Of a stretch of 64,000 nucleotides of DNA, positions 56,751-64,000 are shown in pieces. The stretch is from NCBI RefSeq assembly GCF_001279695.1, contig NZ_LGDD01000306.1, positions 124,001 through 188,000 on the forward strand. The letters are read 5' to 3'. The translations under genes were made by a program, and so were the position numbers. The stretch's first letter is position 1; each line of letters starts with the position of its first letter. The notes under the pieces are model-generated. The model did no database searches and was not told the DNA's origin. It was given only the letters and a program-made list of their open reading frames with translations. This stretch comes from Streptomyces sp. WM6378. Lineage in GTDB: Bacteria > Actinomycetota > Actinomycetes > Streptomycetales > Streptomycetaceae.

Positions 56751-57002
56751 CGGAAGGGCGGGGGCAAGGCCGGGTGAAAAGTGGCGGGTGCGCCAACTCG
56801 CCTTAGGCATAAGGCAGTTGTACGGACGCCCGCTCGGCGCGCCGCTGAAGCGCGCATGGCGGAAAGGTGCGAGGGTGGGGCTTGTCCGTGGCGAAATCTG
56901 CTGGTAATCGAGCAGGCGCCACTGGTTCTACGCTCGTTACGGGGAACGCTGACGGGGAGCGCGCACGGGGACGCGGTGCGGGCGTGATCGGGGAGGTTGT
57001 CG

Positions 57003-58022
57003 ATGGCTACTGGCACAAGGCTGCGCCCGGTGGGCGACCAGGACGTGCGACTGCGCCACCGCGTGGTGCACGGATACCGCCGGGCGTACCGCATCACGGG
57101 CGAGGGGCCGCCCGTCGTGCTGATCCACGGCATCGGCGACTCCTCGGCCACCTGGGCCGAGCTGATCCCCGGCCTCGCCCGCCGCTACACCGTCCTCGCG
57201 CCCGACCTGCTCGGCCACGGCGCCTCCGACAAACCGCGCGCCGACTACTCGGTGGCCGCCTACGCCAACGGCGTCCGCGATCTGCTCGGCGTCCTCGGCA
57301 TCGAACGGGCCACCCTCGTCGGGCACTCGCTCGGCGGCGGCGTGGCCATGCAATTCGCCTACCAGTACCCGGAGTTGACCGAACGCCTCGTCCTGGTCGG
57401 CGCCGGGGGAGTGGGTCGTGAGGTCAACCCGGTCCTGCGCGCCGCGGCGCTGCCCGGCGCCGAGCTGATGCTCGCGCTGCTCTCCCGGCCCGCGATGCGC
57501 CGGCCTGCCCGGCTCGTCATCGAGCTGATGCGGCTGCTCGACAGCGACCTCGGACAGGACGCCCCGGACCTCCTCGGCCTGGTGGACGCGCTGCCCGACG
57601 CCCGGTCCCGCAGCGTCTTCGTCCGTACCCTGCGTGCGGTCGTCGACTGGCGCGGCCAGGTCGTCACCATGCTGGACCGCTGCTATCTGACCCAGGGCAT
57701 GCCCACGATGCTGATCTGGGGCTCGCGCGACAGCGTCGTCCCGGACACGCACGCCCACCGCGCGCACGCGGCGATGCCGGGCAGCCGGCTCGAAATATTC
57801 GAAGGGGCCGGGCACTTCCCCTTCCACACCGACCCGGCCCGCTTCCTCGCCCTCGTCGAGGACTTCATCGAAACGACCCCGCCCGCCGACTGGAGCGCCG
57901 AACGCTGGCACGCCCTGCTGCGCGCGGGGCGGTTCGGTACCGCTGTCGCCGCGCCCGACCCCGCCTACGAGGCCGTGGTGGAAAGGGAGTTGAGGGTGGA
58001 GAGCGAGCGCAGCGCGACATAG
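57003..58022 (+). CDS. Alpha/beta hydrolase
   Basis: A 339-residue protein. VLIHGIGDSSATWAELIPGL contains the HG oxyanion element, LVGHSLGGGVAMQFA the nucleophile serine, WGSRDSVVPD the aspartate and EGAGHFPFHTDP the histidine of the triad. This resembles esterases, haloperoxidases and C-C hydrolases; the substrate is open. GGGAGG lies 6 bases before the ATG. It follows 250 bases of non-coding sequence after the metalloprotease gene and converges with the penicillin-binding protein gene. Confidence 0.92.
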   Translation: MATGTRLRPVGDQDVRLRHRVVHGYRRAYRITGEGPPVVLIHGIGDSSATWAELIPGLARRYTVLAPDLLGHGASDKPRADYSVAAYANGVRDLLGVLGIERATLVGHSLGGGVAMQFAYQYPELTERLVLVGAGGVGREVNPVLRAAALPGAELMLALLSRPAMRRPARLVIELMRLLDSDLGQDAPDLLGLVDALPDARSRSVFVRTLRAVVDWRGQVVTMLDRCYLTQGMPTMLIWGSRDSVVPDTHAHRAHAAMPGSRLEIFEGAGHFPFHTDPARFLALVEDFIETTPPADWSAERWHALLRAGRFGTAVAAPDPAYEAVVERELRVESERSAT

Positions 58023-58054
58023 CTTCGCCATCCGCCCTCGCGGGCGCCGCCCCG

Positions 58055-59533
58055 TCACTTCTTCATGACCGCCTCCATCACCGACTTCGCGATCGGCGCG
58101 CCCAACTTGCCACCCGCGATCTCGGAGCGCTGGATGTCCATGTCCGACGGGTCGACGAAGACCGCCACCGCCACCGGCGAGGTGCCGTCGCTCTGCTTGG
58201 CGTACGAGACGAACCAGGCGTACGGGCGCTGCTCGCGCACATCGGCGCCGTGTTGGGCGGTGCCGGTCTTGCCCCCGACGGTGACGCCCGCCATCTTGAC
58301 CTTCTGCGCGGTGCCGTCGCTCGCGGTGAACTCCATCATCTCCTGCACCTTCTTCGCGGTGCTCTCCGAGACGGCCTGGTTGAGGACCTCGGGCTTGGCC
58401 TTCTCCAAGGTGGCGAGGTCGGGGCCGCGCAGTTCGTCGACCATGTACGGCTTCATGACCTTGCCGTCGTTGGCGATGCCCGCGGTCACCATGGCCATCT
58501 GGAGCGGGGTGCTGGTGAGGCTGCCCTGGCCCATGCCGGTCAGCGCGGTCTGCGGCTTGTCGAGCTTGTCGGGGTAGCCGCTCTTCGCGGTCCTGACCGG
58601 CGTGAACTGCTCGTGGTTGAAGCCGAACTTCTCCGCCGTCTCGCGCATCTTGTCCTTGCCCGTCTTGAGCGCGGCCTCAAGGAACACGTTGTTGCATGAC
58701 CACTGCATGCCGGTCTTCATGGACACCTTGTTGCACAGCGAGTTGTCCACGTCGTTGCCGACCTGGGTGGAGCTGAGCGGCAGGGTGTAGGGGGCCGGGG
58801 CGTCCGGCATGGGGGCGTTGATGTCCGTCACGACGCCGTGCTCGATGGCGGCGGCCGCGGTGAGGATCTTGAAGGTCGAGCCAGGCGGGTACACCTCGCG
58901 GATCGCCCGGTTGTTGAGCGGCTTGTTCTTGTCGGCGTCGAGCTTCTTGAACTCCTTGCCCTCCTTCGACGAGATCCCGGCGAAGACCGAGGGATCGTAC
59001 GAGGGCGTGCTCACCATCGCGAGGATCTTGCCGGAGCGGGGATCGAGGGCGACCACGGCGCCCTTCGCCTTGAGGTCCGTCAGCCCCTTGTACGCGGCCT
59101 TCTGCGCGGCCGGGTCGATGGTGGTGATCACATCGCCGCCGCGCGGGGTCTCGCCGGTGAACAGGGACTTGGCCCGGTCGAAGAACAGCCGGTCGTCCTT
59201 GCCGTTCATCACCTTCGCGTGCACGCCCTCCAGGAAGGTCGCGCCCTGTGCCTGGGAGAGGTAGCCGGTGACCGGCGCGTACATCGGGCCGTCCTTGTAG
59301 GTCCGCTTGTACTTGAAGTCGGAACCCGGGGTCTCCACCGACCCCGTGATCGGCTGCCCGCCGACGACGATGTCGCCGCGCGGCTGCGAGAACGCGTCGA
59401 TCCCCACCCGCCGGTTGTTGGAGTCATTGGCCAGGGTGTCGCTCTTCACGAACTGGACCCACGTCGCCCGGACCAGCAGGGCGAGCACCAGCACCCCGCA
59501 GAAGACGGCTATGTGCCGCAGCGGCTTGTTCAT
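58055..59533 (-). CDS. Class B penicillin-binding protein (PbpA-like transpeptidase)
   Basis: A 492-residue protein. A single N-terminal membrane anchor (HIAVFCGVLVLALLVRATWV) is followed by the PBP dimerisation domain (QPRGDIVVGGQPITGS) and the transpeptidase domain. Its three motifs are S219-T-F-K (PPGSTFKIL), S279-C-N and KTG (VGGKTGTAQHG). It cross-links peptidoglycan and is a target of beta-lactams. RodA is not adjacent, unlike the pbpA-rodA pair near the chromosome origin, so this is an accessory paralogue. The ATG at 59533 is preferred for spacing from GGGAG. Confidence 0.93.
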   Translation of the reverse strand: MNKPLRHIAVFCGVLVLALLVRATWVQFVKSDTLANDSNNRRVGIDAFSQPRGDIVVGGQPITGSVETPGSDFKYKRTYKDGPMYAPVTGYLSQAQGATFLEGVHAKVMNGKDDRLFFDRAKSLFTGETPRGGDVITTIDPAAQKAAYKGLTDLKAKGAVVALDPRSGKILAMVSTPSYDPSVFAGISSKEGKEFKKLDADKNKPLNNRAIREVYPPGSTFKILTAAAAIEHGVVTDINAPMPDAPAPYTLPLSSTQVGNDVDNSLCNKVSMKTGMQWSCNNVFLEAALKTGKDKMRETAEKFGFNHEQFTPVRTAKSGYPDKLDKPQTALTGMGQGSLTSTPLQMAMVTAGIANDGKVMKPYMVDELRGPDLATLEKAKPEVLNQAVSESTAKKVQEMMEFTASDGTAQKVKMAGVTVGGKTGTAQHGADVREQRPYAWFVSYAKQSDGTSPVAVAVFVDPSDMDIQRSEIAGGKLGAPIAKSVMEAVMKK

Positions 59534-59874
59534 CACGCTCCCAGAGACGTACCGAATGGGGTTGAACCGGACATGTAGTGATCAGCAGAACAGGTACGGC
59601 ACCCCGGTGTCCAAGAGCGTTCAGCGCGCCAACGCCATAGCGATCCACCTATCGGTGCAGGTCACGAGCGTATGGCGGGTAAATCCCGGCGGTGCGGCTG
59701 TTACGGAAGGGTCATAAAGTGGTCATCGTGTCCACCGGGGCCGGCCGGATTCCGGGCGCCTTCGAGCCGGGCAATGCCCGACGCGGCGTCGTGTGCAATT
59801 CACCCGGAGCACATATGGCGATCCCATACTCACTGCGCGGAAGCCCATGCGGAAACCACATGAGGGATTCGACT
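59534..59874. promoter_or_regulatory. Divergent intergenic region, PBP and ornithine-lipid genes
   Basis: It contains control signals for both directions. Nothing else is recognised. Start choice for the plus-strand gene is ambiguous (GTG 59875, ATG 59860, ATG 59905). Confidence 0.4.
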
Positions 59875-60654
59875 GTGCACCACGTCGCGGAGAACGCCAC
59901 ACCCATGCTCTCGATATCCACCGCACCCACGGCCACCGGCTCCTACGTCACCTCCATCGCGGACTCCGAGGAACAGATCCGGGCCGCCCAGCGGCTGCGG
60001 TACCGCGTCTTCGGCGAGGAGATGGGCGCCACCCTCACCACCCCGCTGCCCGGCCACGACATCGACGCCTTCGACGCGTACGCCGACCACCTGATCGTCA
60101 CCGACACCTCGACCGGCGACGTGGTCGGGACGTACCGGCTGCTGTCTCCCGGACGGACCCAACGCTCGTACAGCGAGGGCGAGTTCGACCTCGGGGCGCT
60201 CGACGCACTGCGTCCCTCGATGATCGAGGCGGGGCGTTCCTGTGTGCACCCCGACCACCGTTCGGGTGCGGTCATCAACCTGATGTGGTCGGCGCTCGCC
60301 CGCTACGTCCTGCTCTCGGGCCACCGCTATCTGGCGGGCTGCGCGTCCGTGCCGCTCGCCGACGGGGGCGCCGCCGCCTCCAGTGCCTGGCTGCTCGGCA
60401 ACGCCAAGCACTCCTCACCGCCCGAGCTGCGCGTACACCCCCACCGTCCCTGGCTGCCCGCAGGACCGGCGGAGGGCCGCCCCAGCTATGCCGACCTGCC
60501 GCCGCTCCTGCGCGGCTACTTCCGGCTCGGCGCCTGGATGTGTGGGGCGCCCACATACGACCCCGAGTTCAATGTGGCCGACTTCTTCGTGCTGCTCGAC
60601 ATGGACCGGCTCGGCGACCGCTACCGCCGCTACTTCCTGGGGGACACCCGATGA
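59875..60654 (+). CDS. OlsB-like L-ornithine N-alpha-acyltransferase
   Basis: A 259-residue GNAT-type protein. IRAAQRLRYRVFGEEMGATL near the N-terminus, DAFDAYADHLIVTD, VVGTYRLLSP, EAGRSCVHPDHRSGAVINLM and the C-terminal YDPEFNVADFFVLLDM fit the OlsB/hemolysin-like acyltransferase family. It transfers a 3-hydroxyacyl group to ornithine to form lyso-ornithine lipid. The GTG at 59875 has GAGGG 8 bases upstream; ATGs at 59860 and 59905 are also possible. Its stop overlaps the start of the OlsA-like gene by 4 bases (ATGA). Confidence 0.82.
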   Translation: MHHVAENATPMLSISTAPTATGSYVTSIADSEEQIRAAQRLRYRVFGEEMGATLTTPLPGHDIDAFDAYADHLIVTDTSTGDVVGTYRLLSPGRTQRSYSEGEFDLGALDALRPSMIEAGRSCVHPDHRSGAVINLMWSALARYVLLSGHRYLAGCASVPLADGGAAASSAWLLGNAKHSSPPELRVHPHRPWLPAGPAEGRPSYADLPPLLRGYFRLGAWMCGAPTYDPEFNVADFFVLLDMDRLGDRYRRYFLGDTR

Positions 60655-61448
60655 ACCCCTGGTCGGTGGAGGCGCCCTGCACCCCGGACTGCGTGCGCGA
60701 CACGTCGCCGCGGGTGCCGCTGACCGAGAGCGCCCGCCGGTACGCGGTGCTCACCCACACGCTGATCCGCACCGTGGCGATGGGGGAGCGGATCGCCGAC
60801 CCGCACACCCTGCGCGCCCAGGCCCGCGCCGTCCTGGACGCCCTGGGCGTACGGCTCGAATCCGGGCCGGCGCCGCGCGAGCACACACGTGGGGCGCTAC
60901 TCGTCGCCAACCACATCTCCTGGCTCGACGCCGTCGCACTCCTCGCCGTCGAGCCGGTCACCGTGCTCGCCAAACGGGAAGTGGGCCAGTGGCCGGTGGT
61001 CGGTACGCTCGCCCGCCGGATCGGCACCCGCTTCATCGACCGGGGCGCCGTACGCGAACTCCCGTCCGTCGTCGCCGAGTTGGCGGCCACTCTGCGTTCG
61101 GGCCGGTCCGTGCTCGTCTTCCCGCAGGCGACGACCTGGTGCACCGTCTCGGGCGGCCGGTTCCGGCGGGCCGCGTTCCAGGCGGCCGTCGACGCGGGCG
61201 CTCCGGTGCGGCCGATGACCGTCGACTACCTCCAGCGAGGCGCCCCCAGCACCGTCGCGGCCTTCCTCGGCGGCGACGACTTCACGACCTCCCTGCGCCG
61301 GGTCGCCGCCGCGCGCGGCCTGAGCGTACGGGTCACCGCACATCCGGAGCTGCGCGGCACCGACCGCCGCACCCTGGCCGCCGAGGCCCGCGCGGCGGTC
61401 CGCGGCACCCGTCCACCCGCCCACGCCGAGCCGTACGTACTCGCCTGA
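60651..61448 (+). CDS. OlsA-like lyso-ornithine lipid O-acyltransferase
   Basis: A 265-residue PlsC-type acyltransferase. The catalytic HX4D motif is NHISWLDAV, and KREVGQWPVVGTLARRIGTR, FIDRG and FPQATTWC correspond to the other PlsC blocks (the usual FPEGT is altered to FPQATT). It adds the second acyl chain to lyso-ornithine lipid at the inner membrane face. The coupling to the OlsB-like gene supports this over lysophosphatidate acylation. A Cys-containing N-terminal extension (EAPCTPDCVRDTSPR) is unusual. Confidence 0.82.
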   Translation: MNPWSVEAPCTPDCVRDTSPRVPLTESARRYAVLTHTLIRTVAMGERIADPHTLRAQARAVLDALGVRLESGPAPREHTRGALLVANHISWLDAVALLAVEPVTVLAKREVGQWPVVGTLARRIGTRFIDRGAVRELPSVVAELAATLRSGRSVLVFPQATTWCTVSGGRFRRAAFQAAVDAGAPVRPMTVDYLQRGAPSTVAAFLGGDDFTTSLRRVAAARGLSVRVTAHPELRGTDRRTLAAEARAAVRGTRPPAHAEPYVLA

Positions 61449-61465
61449 ACAATCCAGCGGGCCTC

Positions 61466-61471
61466 TAAGCT
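61466..61471 (+). promoter_or_regulatory. -10 element of leaderless methyltransferase gene
   Basis: TAAGCT ends 8 bases before the ATG at 61480. The methyltransferase can therefore be transcribed independently of the ornithine-lipid pair. Confidence 0.45.
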
Positions 61472-61479
61472 GGGCAGCC

Positions 61480-62187
61480 ATGTTCGCACCCCAGGGCCCG
61501 ACCCTCCGTGAGCTCGCCGTCCAGGCGCTGTCGTCCGTCGAGCACGGCTACGACCTCCTGGCGCCGAAGTTCGACCACACCCCGTTCCGCACGCCGGAAG
61601 TGATCCTCGCCTCCGTGGCCGGCGTGCTCGACGGGCTCGGCCCCTTCGGCCGGGGCCTCGACCTGTGCTGCGGCACCGGCGCGGGCCTCGACGTGCTCGG
61701 CAAGGTGTGCCGGGAGGGCGTCACCGGGGTCGACATCAGCGCCGGGATGCTGGCGGTCGCCGCCCGCGCGCACCCGGAGGCCACCTTGGTGCGGGCCGAC
61801 GCGCGGGCATTGCCGCTGCGCGACGGGTTCGATCTGGCCGTCAGCTTCGGGGCGTTCGGGCACTTCCTGCCCAAGGAGCGGCCGAACCTGTTCGCCCGGG
61901 CGTACGCGGCGCTGCGGCCGGGCGGCCGGTTCGCGTTCCCGGTGGTGGCCCCGTTCCGGCCCGGCAGTCCCGGCCACCTCGCCCTGCTCGGCTTCGACTC
62001 GGCGATGCGGGTGCGCAATGCCCTGTGGCGTCCCCCGTTCGTCATGTACTACCGCGGATTCCGCCTCTCGGACGTACGGCAGGAACTCGCGGCCGCCGGC
62101 TTCGGTGTGGAGCTGTACGCCCTGGAGGAGCTCGGCCGCCGCCGGGACGGCAGCCCGCGCGCCCGGCTCGTGATCGCGACCAAATAG
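61480..62187 (+). CDS. Class I SAM-dependent methyltransferase
   Basis: A 235-residue Rossmann methyltransferase. Motif I is GLDLCCGTGAGLDVL, followed by GVDISAGMLAVAARAHPEAT (motif II), ADARALPLRDGFDLAVSFGA and LRPGGRFAFPVV. The nature of the substrate is not encoded in these motifs. It lies 31 bases after the OlsA-like gene and could methylate a lipid, as OlsG does for ornithine lipids in planctomycetes. Its own -10 element weakens the case for a fixed operon. Ubiquinone-type or small-molecule methylation is equally possible. Confidence 0.88.
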   Translation: MFAPQGPTLRELAVQALSSVEHGYDLLAPKFDHTPFRTPEVILASVAGVLDGLGPFGRGLDLCCGTGAGLDVLGKVCREGVTGVDISAGMLAVAARAHPEATLVRADARALPLRDGFDLAVSFGAFGHFLPKERPNLFARAYAALRPGGRFAFPVVAPFRPGSPGHLALLGFDSAMRVRNALWRPPFVMYYRGFRLSDVRQELAAAGFGVELYALEELGRRRDGSPRARLVIATK

Positions 62188-62228
62188 GGCCCGAGAAAGA
62201 ACGCGACCCTATGGGGCCCAAGAAAGAA

Positions 62229-62256
62229 GGGGCCTCGCCCGCGCGGACGAGACCCC
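62229..62256. terminator. Hairpin between methyltransferase and alpha-galactosidase genes
   Basis: GGGGCCTCG (62229-62237) pairs with CGAGACCCC (62248-62256) with a single mismatch. Placed between convergent genes. Confidence 0.7.
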
Positions 62257-62288
62257 GAACCGTTTTCCCTATCTCGCCCCAACCACCC

Positions 62289-64000
62289 TCAGGAACAGGT
62301 GAGTTGAGGCACGGCCCAGTCCGCGTGGTCGTAGTCGACCCCGTCGCCGGAGTCCGTCACGACCAGCTTCAGTTCGTTCGCGCCACTGACGTCGGCACTG
62401 ATCGCCTTGGCCGCGTCCGCGCCGGTGACCCTGCCGCTGTCGGTGGCGAGTGCACCGTCCCGGTACACCTGGAAGTCGACCGAGCCCTTCGCGCCCACCT
62501 CGTCGTCGACGCCCACGCTCGCCTTGAACGCGGTGCAGGTGCCGCCGAGGTAGTACGTCACCGTGGACGCCGCGTGGGTGCCGAGGCCCTTGGGGTACGT
62601 GGTGCCGCCGATGGTGAGGGTCTTGCCGTCGCCCGCGGCCTGTTCGCCGTTGCTGTGGTTGCGCTCGACGGGTCCCCAGCCGTTGACCGCCGAGGTCCAC
62701 GTCAGGTCGCTGAGCGCGTGCGTGCCCGCCGATGGGCCCTGGCCGCAGGCCAGTTGGGGGTTCGCCCAGTCGGCGTGGTCGTAGGTGATGCCGTCGCCGC
62801 CATCGGTGACGACGAGCCGCAGCTTGGCGCCGCCGCCGAGGTCCGCCGTCAGATGCTTGGGCGGATCGCTCGCGGTCCGCAGCCCGCTGTCGGCCACGAG
62901 CGTGCCGTCGCGGTAGATCCGGAAGACGACCGAACCGCCCGCCGTGGACTCGTCGTCCACGCCCACGTCAACACCCAGCGAGCGGCAGCGGCCGCCCAGG
63001 TAGTACGTGATGTCCGACGCCGCGTGGGTGCCGAGGCCCTTGGGGTACGTGGTGCCGCCGATGGTGAGGGTTCTGCCGTCGCCCGCGGCCTGTTCGCCGT
63101 TGCTGTGGTCGCGCTCGACCGGGCCCCAGCCGTTCACGGCCGATGTCCACGGCAGGTCGCTGAGCTGGTTGAGCCCGGTCGGCGGCGGCACCGGCGTGCC
63201 CGGCGTCACCCGGTACATCACGGTGCCGTGCGCGGGCACCGACGCGCTGATGGCGCCCGTGGTGCTGCTCGTCTGCTTGGACCACAGGTCCTTGAGCGCG
63301 TACGAGGACGCGCCGCCGATACCGAGGGCGTCGACCGTCGTCGAGACGGTCTGGGCCGACGTGTTCTCGTTGGTGAGGGTGACCGAACGACCGCCGTCCG
63401 CAAGGGGTTTGGACATCACGACCAGGCCGCCGGAGCTCGACACCACCGTGCCCTGCTTGCCGAGCGGGTCCTGGTCGACCGCGATGACGTCGGTGTTCTT
63501 GAGGATGGCGAGCGTGGCCGCGCCCGGGTTGCGCAGATCGCTGCCGATGAGCAGCGGCGCCGCCATCTGCGACCACAGGCTGAAGTGCGTGCGGTACTCG
63601 GTGTCCGTCATGCCACCGTTGCCGACCTCCAGCATGTCCGGGTCGTTCCAGCCGCCGGGGGCGGCGTACGGGGCGAGCGACTGGTTCTGGTGCGCGATGC
63701 CGATCATGCTCGACCAGGAGTCGCTGATGTCGCCCGTGGTGCGCCAGGAGTTGCCGGTGCCGGACGCCCAGTTCCAGGGCTGGTTGGAGCCCCACTCGCA
63801 GATGCTGTAGAGGATGGGACGGCCGGTGGCCTTGAGCGCGTCGCCCATGGCCTTGTAGCGCTGCTTGGCGTCAGCGCCGGTGTTGTTGCAGTTGTCGTAC
63901 TTGAGGTAGTCGACGCCCCACGACGCCCACAGGTCGGCGTCCTGCTGCTCGTGGCCCAGACCGCCGGGGAAGCCCTGGGTGTCGCACGTCTTGGTGCCCG
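62289..64000 (-). CDS. Secreted GH27 alpha-galactosidase with two NPCBM domains (5' end outside window)
   Basis: The frame stays open to the window edge, so the N-terminus and signal peptide are missing. The catalytic nucleophile aspartate is in DYLKYDNCNN, and the acid/base region is APGGWNDPDMLEVGNGGM, as in family 27 alpha-galactosidases. A C-terminal beta domain (MSKPLADGGRSVTLTNEN) follows. Two NPCBM domains of about 145 residues complete the protein, each opening with WTSAVNGWGPVER and containing YPKGLGTHAAS. They are nearly identical in their first 45 residues. It releases galactose from plant galactosides or galactomannans outside the cell. Confidence 0.95.
   Translation of the reverse strand, partial: GTKTCDTQGFPGGLGHEQQDADLWASWGVDYLKYDNCNNTGADAKQRYKAMGDALKATGRPILYSICEWGSNQPWNWASGTGNSWRTTGDISDSWSSMIGIAHQNQSLAPYAAPGGWNDPDMLEVGNGGMTDTEYRTHFSLWSQMAAPLLIGSDLRNPGAATLAILKNTDVIAVDQDPLGKQGTVVSSSGGLVVMSKPLADGGRSVTLTNENTSAQTVSTTVDALGIGGASSYALKDLWSKQTSSTTGAISASVPAHGTVMYRVTPGTPVPPPTGLNQLSDLPWTSAVNGWGPVERDHSNGEQAAGDGRTLTIGGTTYPKGLGTHAASDITYYLGGRCRSLGVDVGVDDESTAGGSVVFRIYRDGTLVADSGLRTASDPPKHLTADLGGGAKLRLVVTDGGDGITYDHADWANPQLACGQGPSAGTHALSDLTWTSAVNGWGPVERNHSNGEQAAGDGKTLTIGGTTYPKGLGTHAASTVTYYLGGTCTAFKASVGVDDEVGAKGSVDFQVYRDGALATDSGRVTGADAAKAISADVSGANELKLVVTDSGDGVDYDHADWAVPQLTCS
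62566..62700 (-). repeat. Direct repeat copy 1 (start of second NPCBM domain)
   Basis: About 135 bases nearly identical to 63016-63150, offset exactly 450 bases (150 codons). It encodes the first part of the second NPCBM domain. Confidence 0.85.
63016..63150 (-). repeat. Direct repeat copy 2 (start of first NPCBM domain)
   Basis: Partner of 62566-62700. The later halves of the two domains have diverged, so the front part looks recently duplicated or gene-converted. Confidence 0.85.

Overview
The window is very GC-rich, uses GTG (occasionally TTG) starts, and carries gene families typical of Streptomyces: ECF41 sigma factor, HpnB-type glycosyltransferase, monomeric isocitrate dehydrogenase, DUF6643-like protein, TerD proteins, ornithine-lipid acyltransferases and a GH27 alpha-galactosidase. 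I read it as part of a Streptomyces chromosome with core-like blocks interrupted by two accessory, decayed regions. No tRNA, rRNA, CRISPR array or intact insertion sequence was seen.

Layout. 1-5.5 kb: end of a membrane protein with a serine-hydrolase motif, a beta-helix/AAA+ ATPase fusion, an Rv1733c-like membrane protein, a MOSC protein and a small proline/glutamine-rich protein. 5.5-7.4 kb: gene remnants (an HxlR regulator and a frameshifted type I polyketide synthase piece). 7.4-16.2 kb: a compact candidate biosynthetic locus: acetolactate synthase large subunit, a truncated ACT-only small subunit, a winged-helix regulator, a convergent Fe(II)/2-oxoglutarate oxygenase, a 14-TM exporter and an A-T-TE single-module NRPS-like protein, with strong hairpin terminators after the regulator and after the NRPS-like gene. 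16.3-26.9 kb: TerD protein, HpnB-like glycosyltransferase, Asp/Glu racemase, PH-like membrane protein, apolipoprotein N-acyltransferase, Nudix hydrolase, 3-hydroxybutyrate-dehydrogenase-like SDR, GAF/PucR regulator and an MHS-type transporter.

27-40 kb is an accessory, damaged zone: transposase scraps, a TerD-CAP-CAP fusion, cupin, Lrp and DoxX remnants, an oxidoreductase, an ECF41 sigma factor divergent from its probable AhpD-like target, a TetR/NTF2/flavin-reductase operon, and a secreted ribosome-inactivating protein (RIP) with all five catalytic positions known from ricin A. A decayed second copy of the NTF2 gene lies upstream of the RIP gene, so TetR and RIP sit between two direct copies.

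40-64 kb is more orderly: VOC/AraC pair, MscS channel, cold-shock protein, monomeric isocitrate dehydrogenase, DUF4436 protein, secreted phytase-like esterase, cytochrome P450, secreted DUF4350-like protein, a DapA-family/aldehyde dehydrogenase/proline iminopeptidase/M6 protease series, alpha/beta hydrolase, penicillin-binding protein, an OlsB-OlsA ornithine-lipid pair followed by a methyltransferase, and a 5'-truncated secreted alpha-galactosidase with two NPCBM domains.

The most promising undescribed system is the 7.4-16.2 kb locus. It pairs a duplicated, probably feedback-insensitive acetolactate synthase with a condensation-free NRPS-like module, an amino-acid-type oxygenase and an exporter. 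This suggests a small modified amino-acid product, with the extra synthase serving either precursor supply or self-resistance. The RIP gene is the second highlight.
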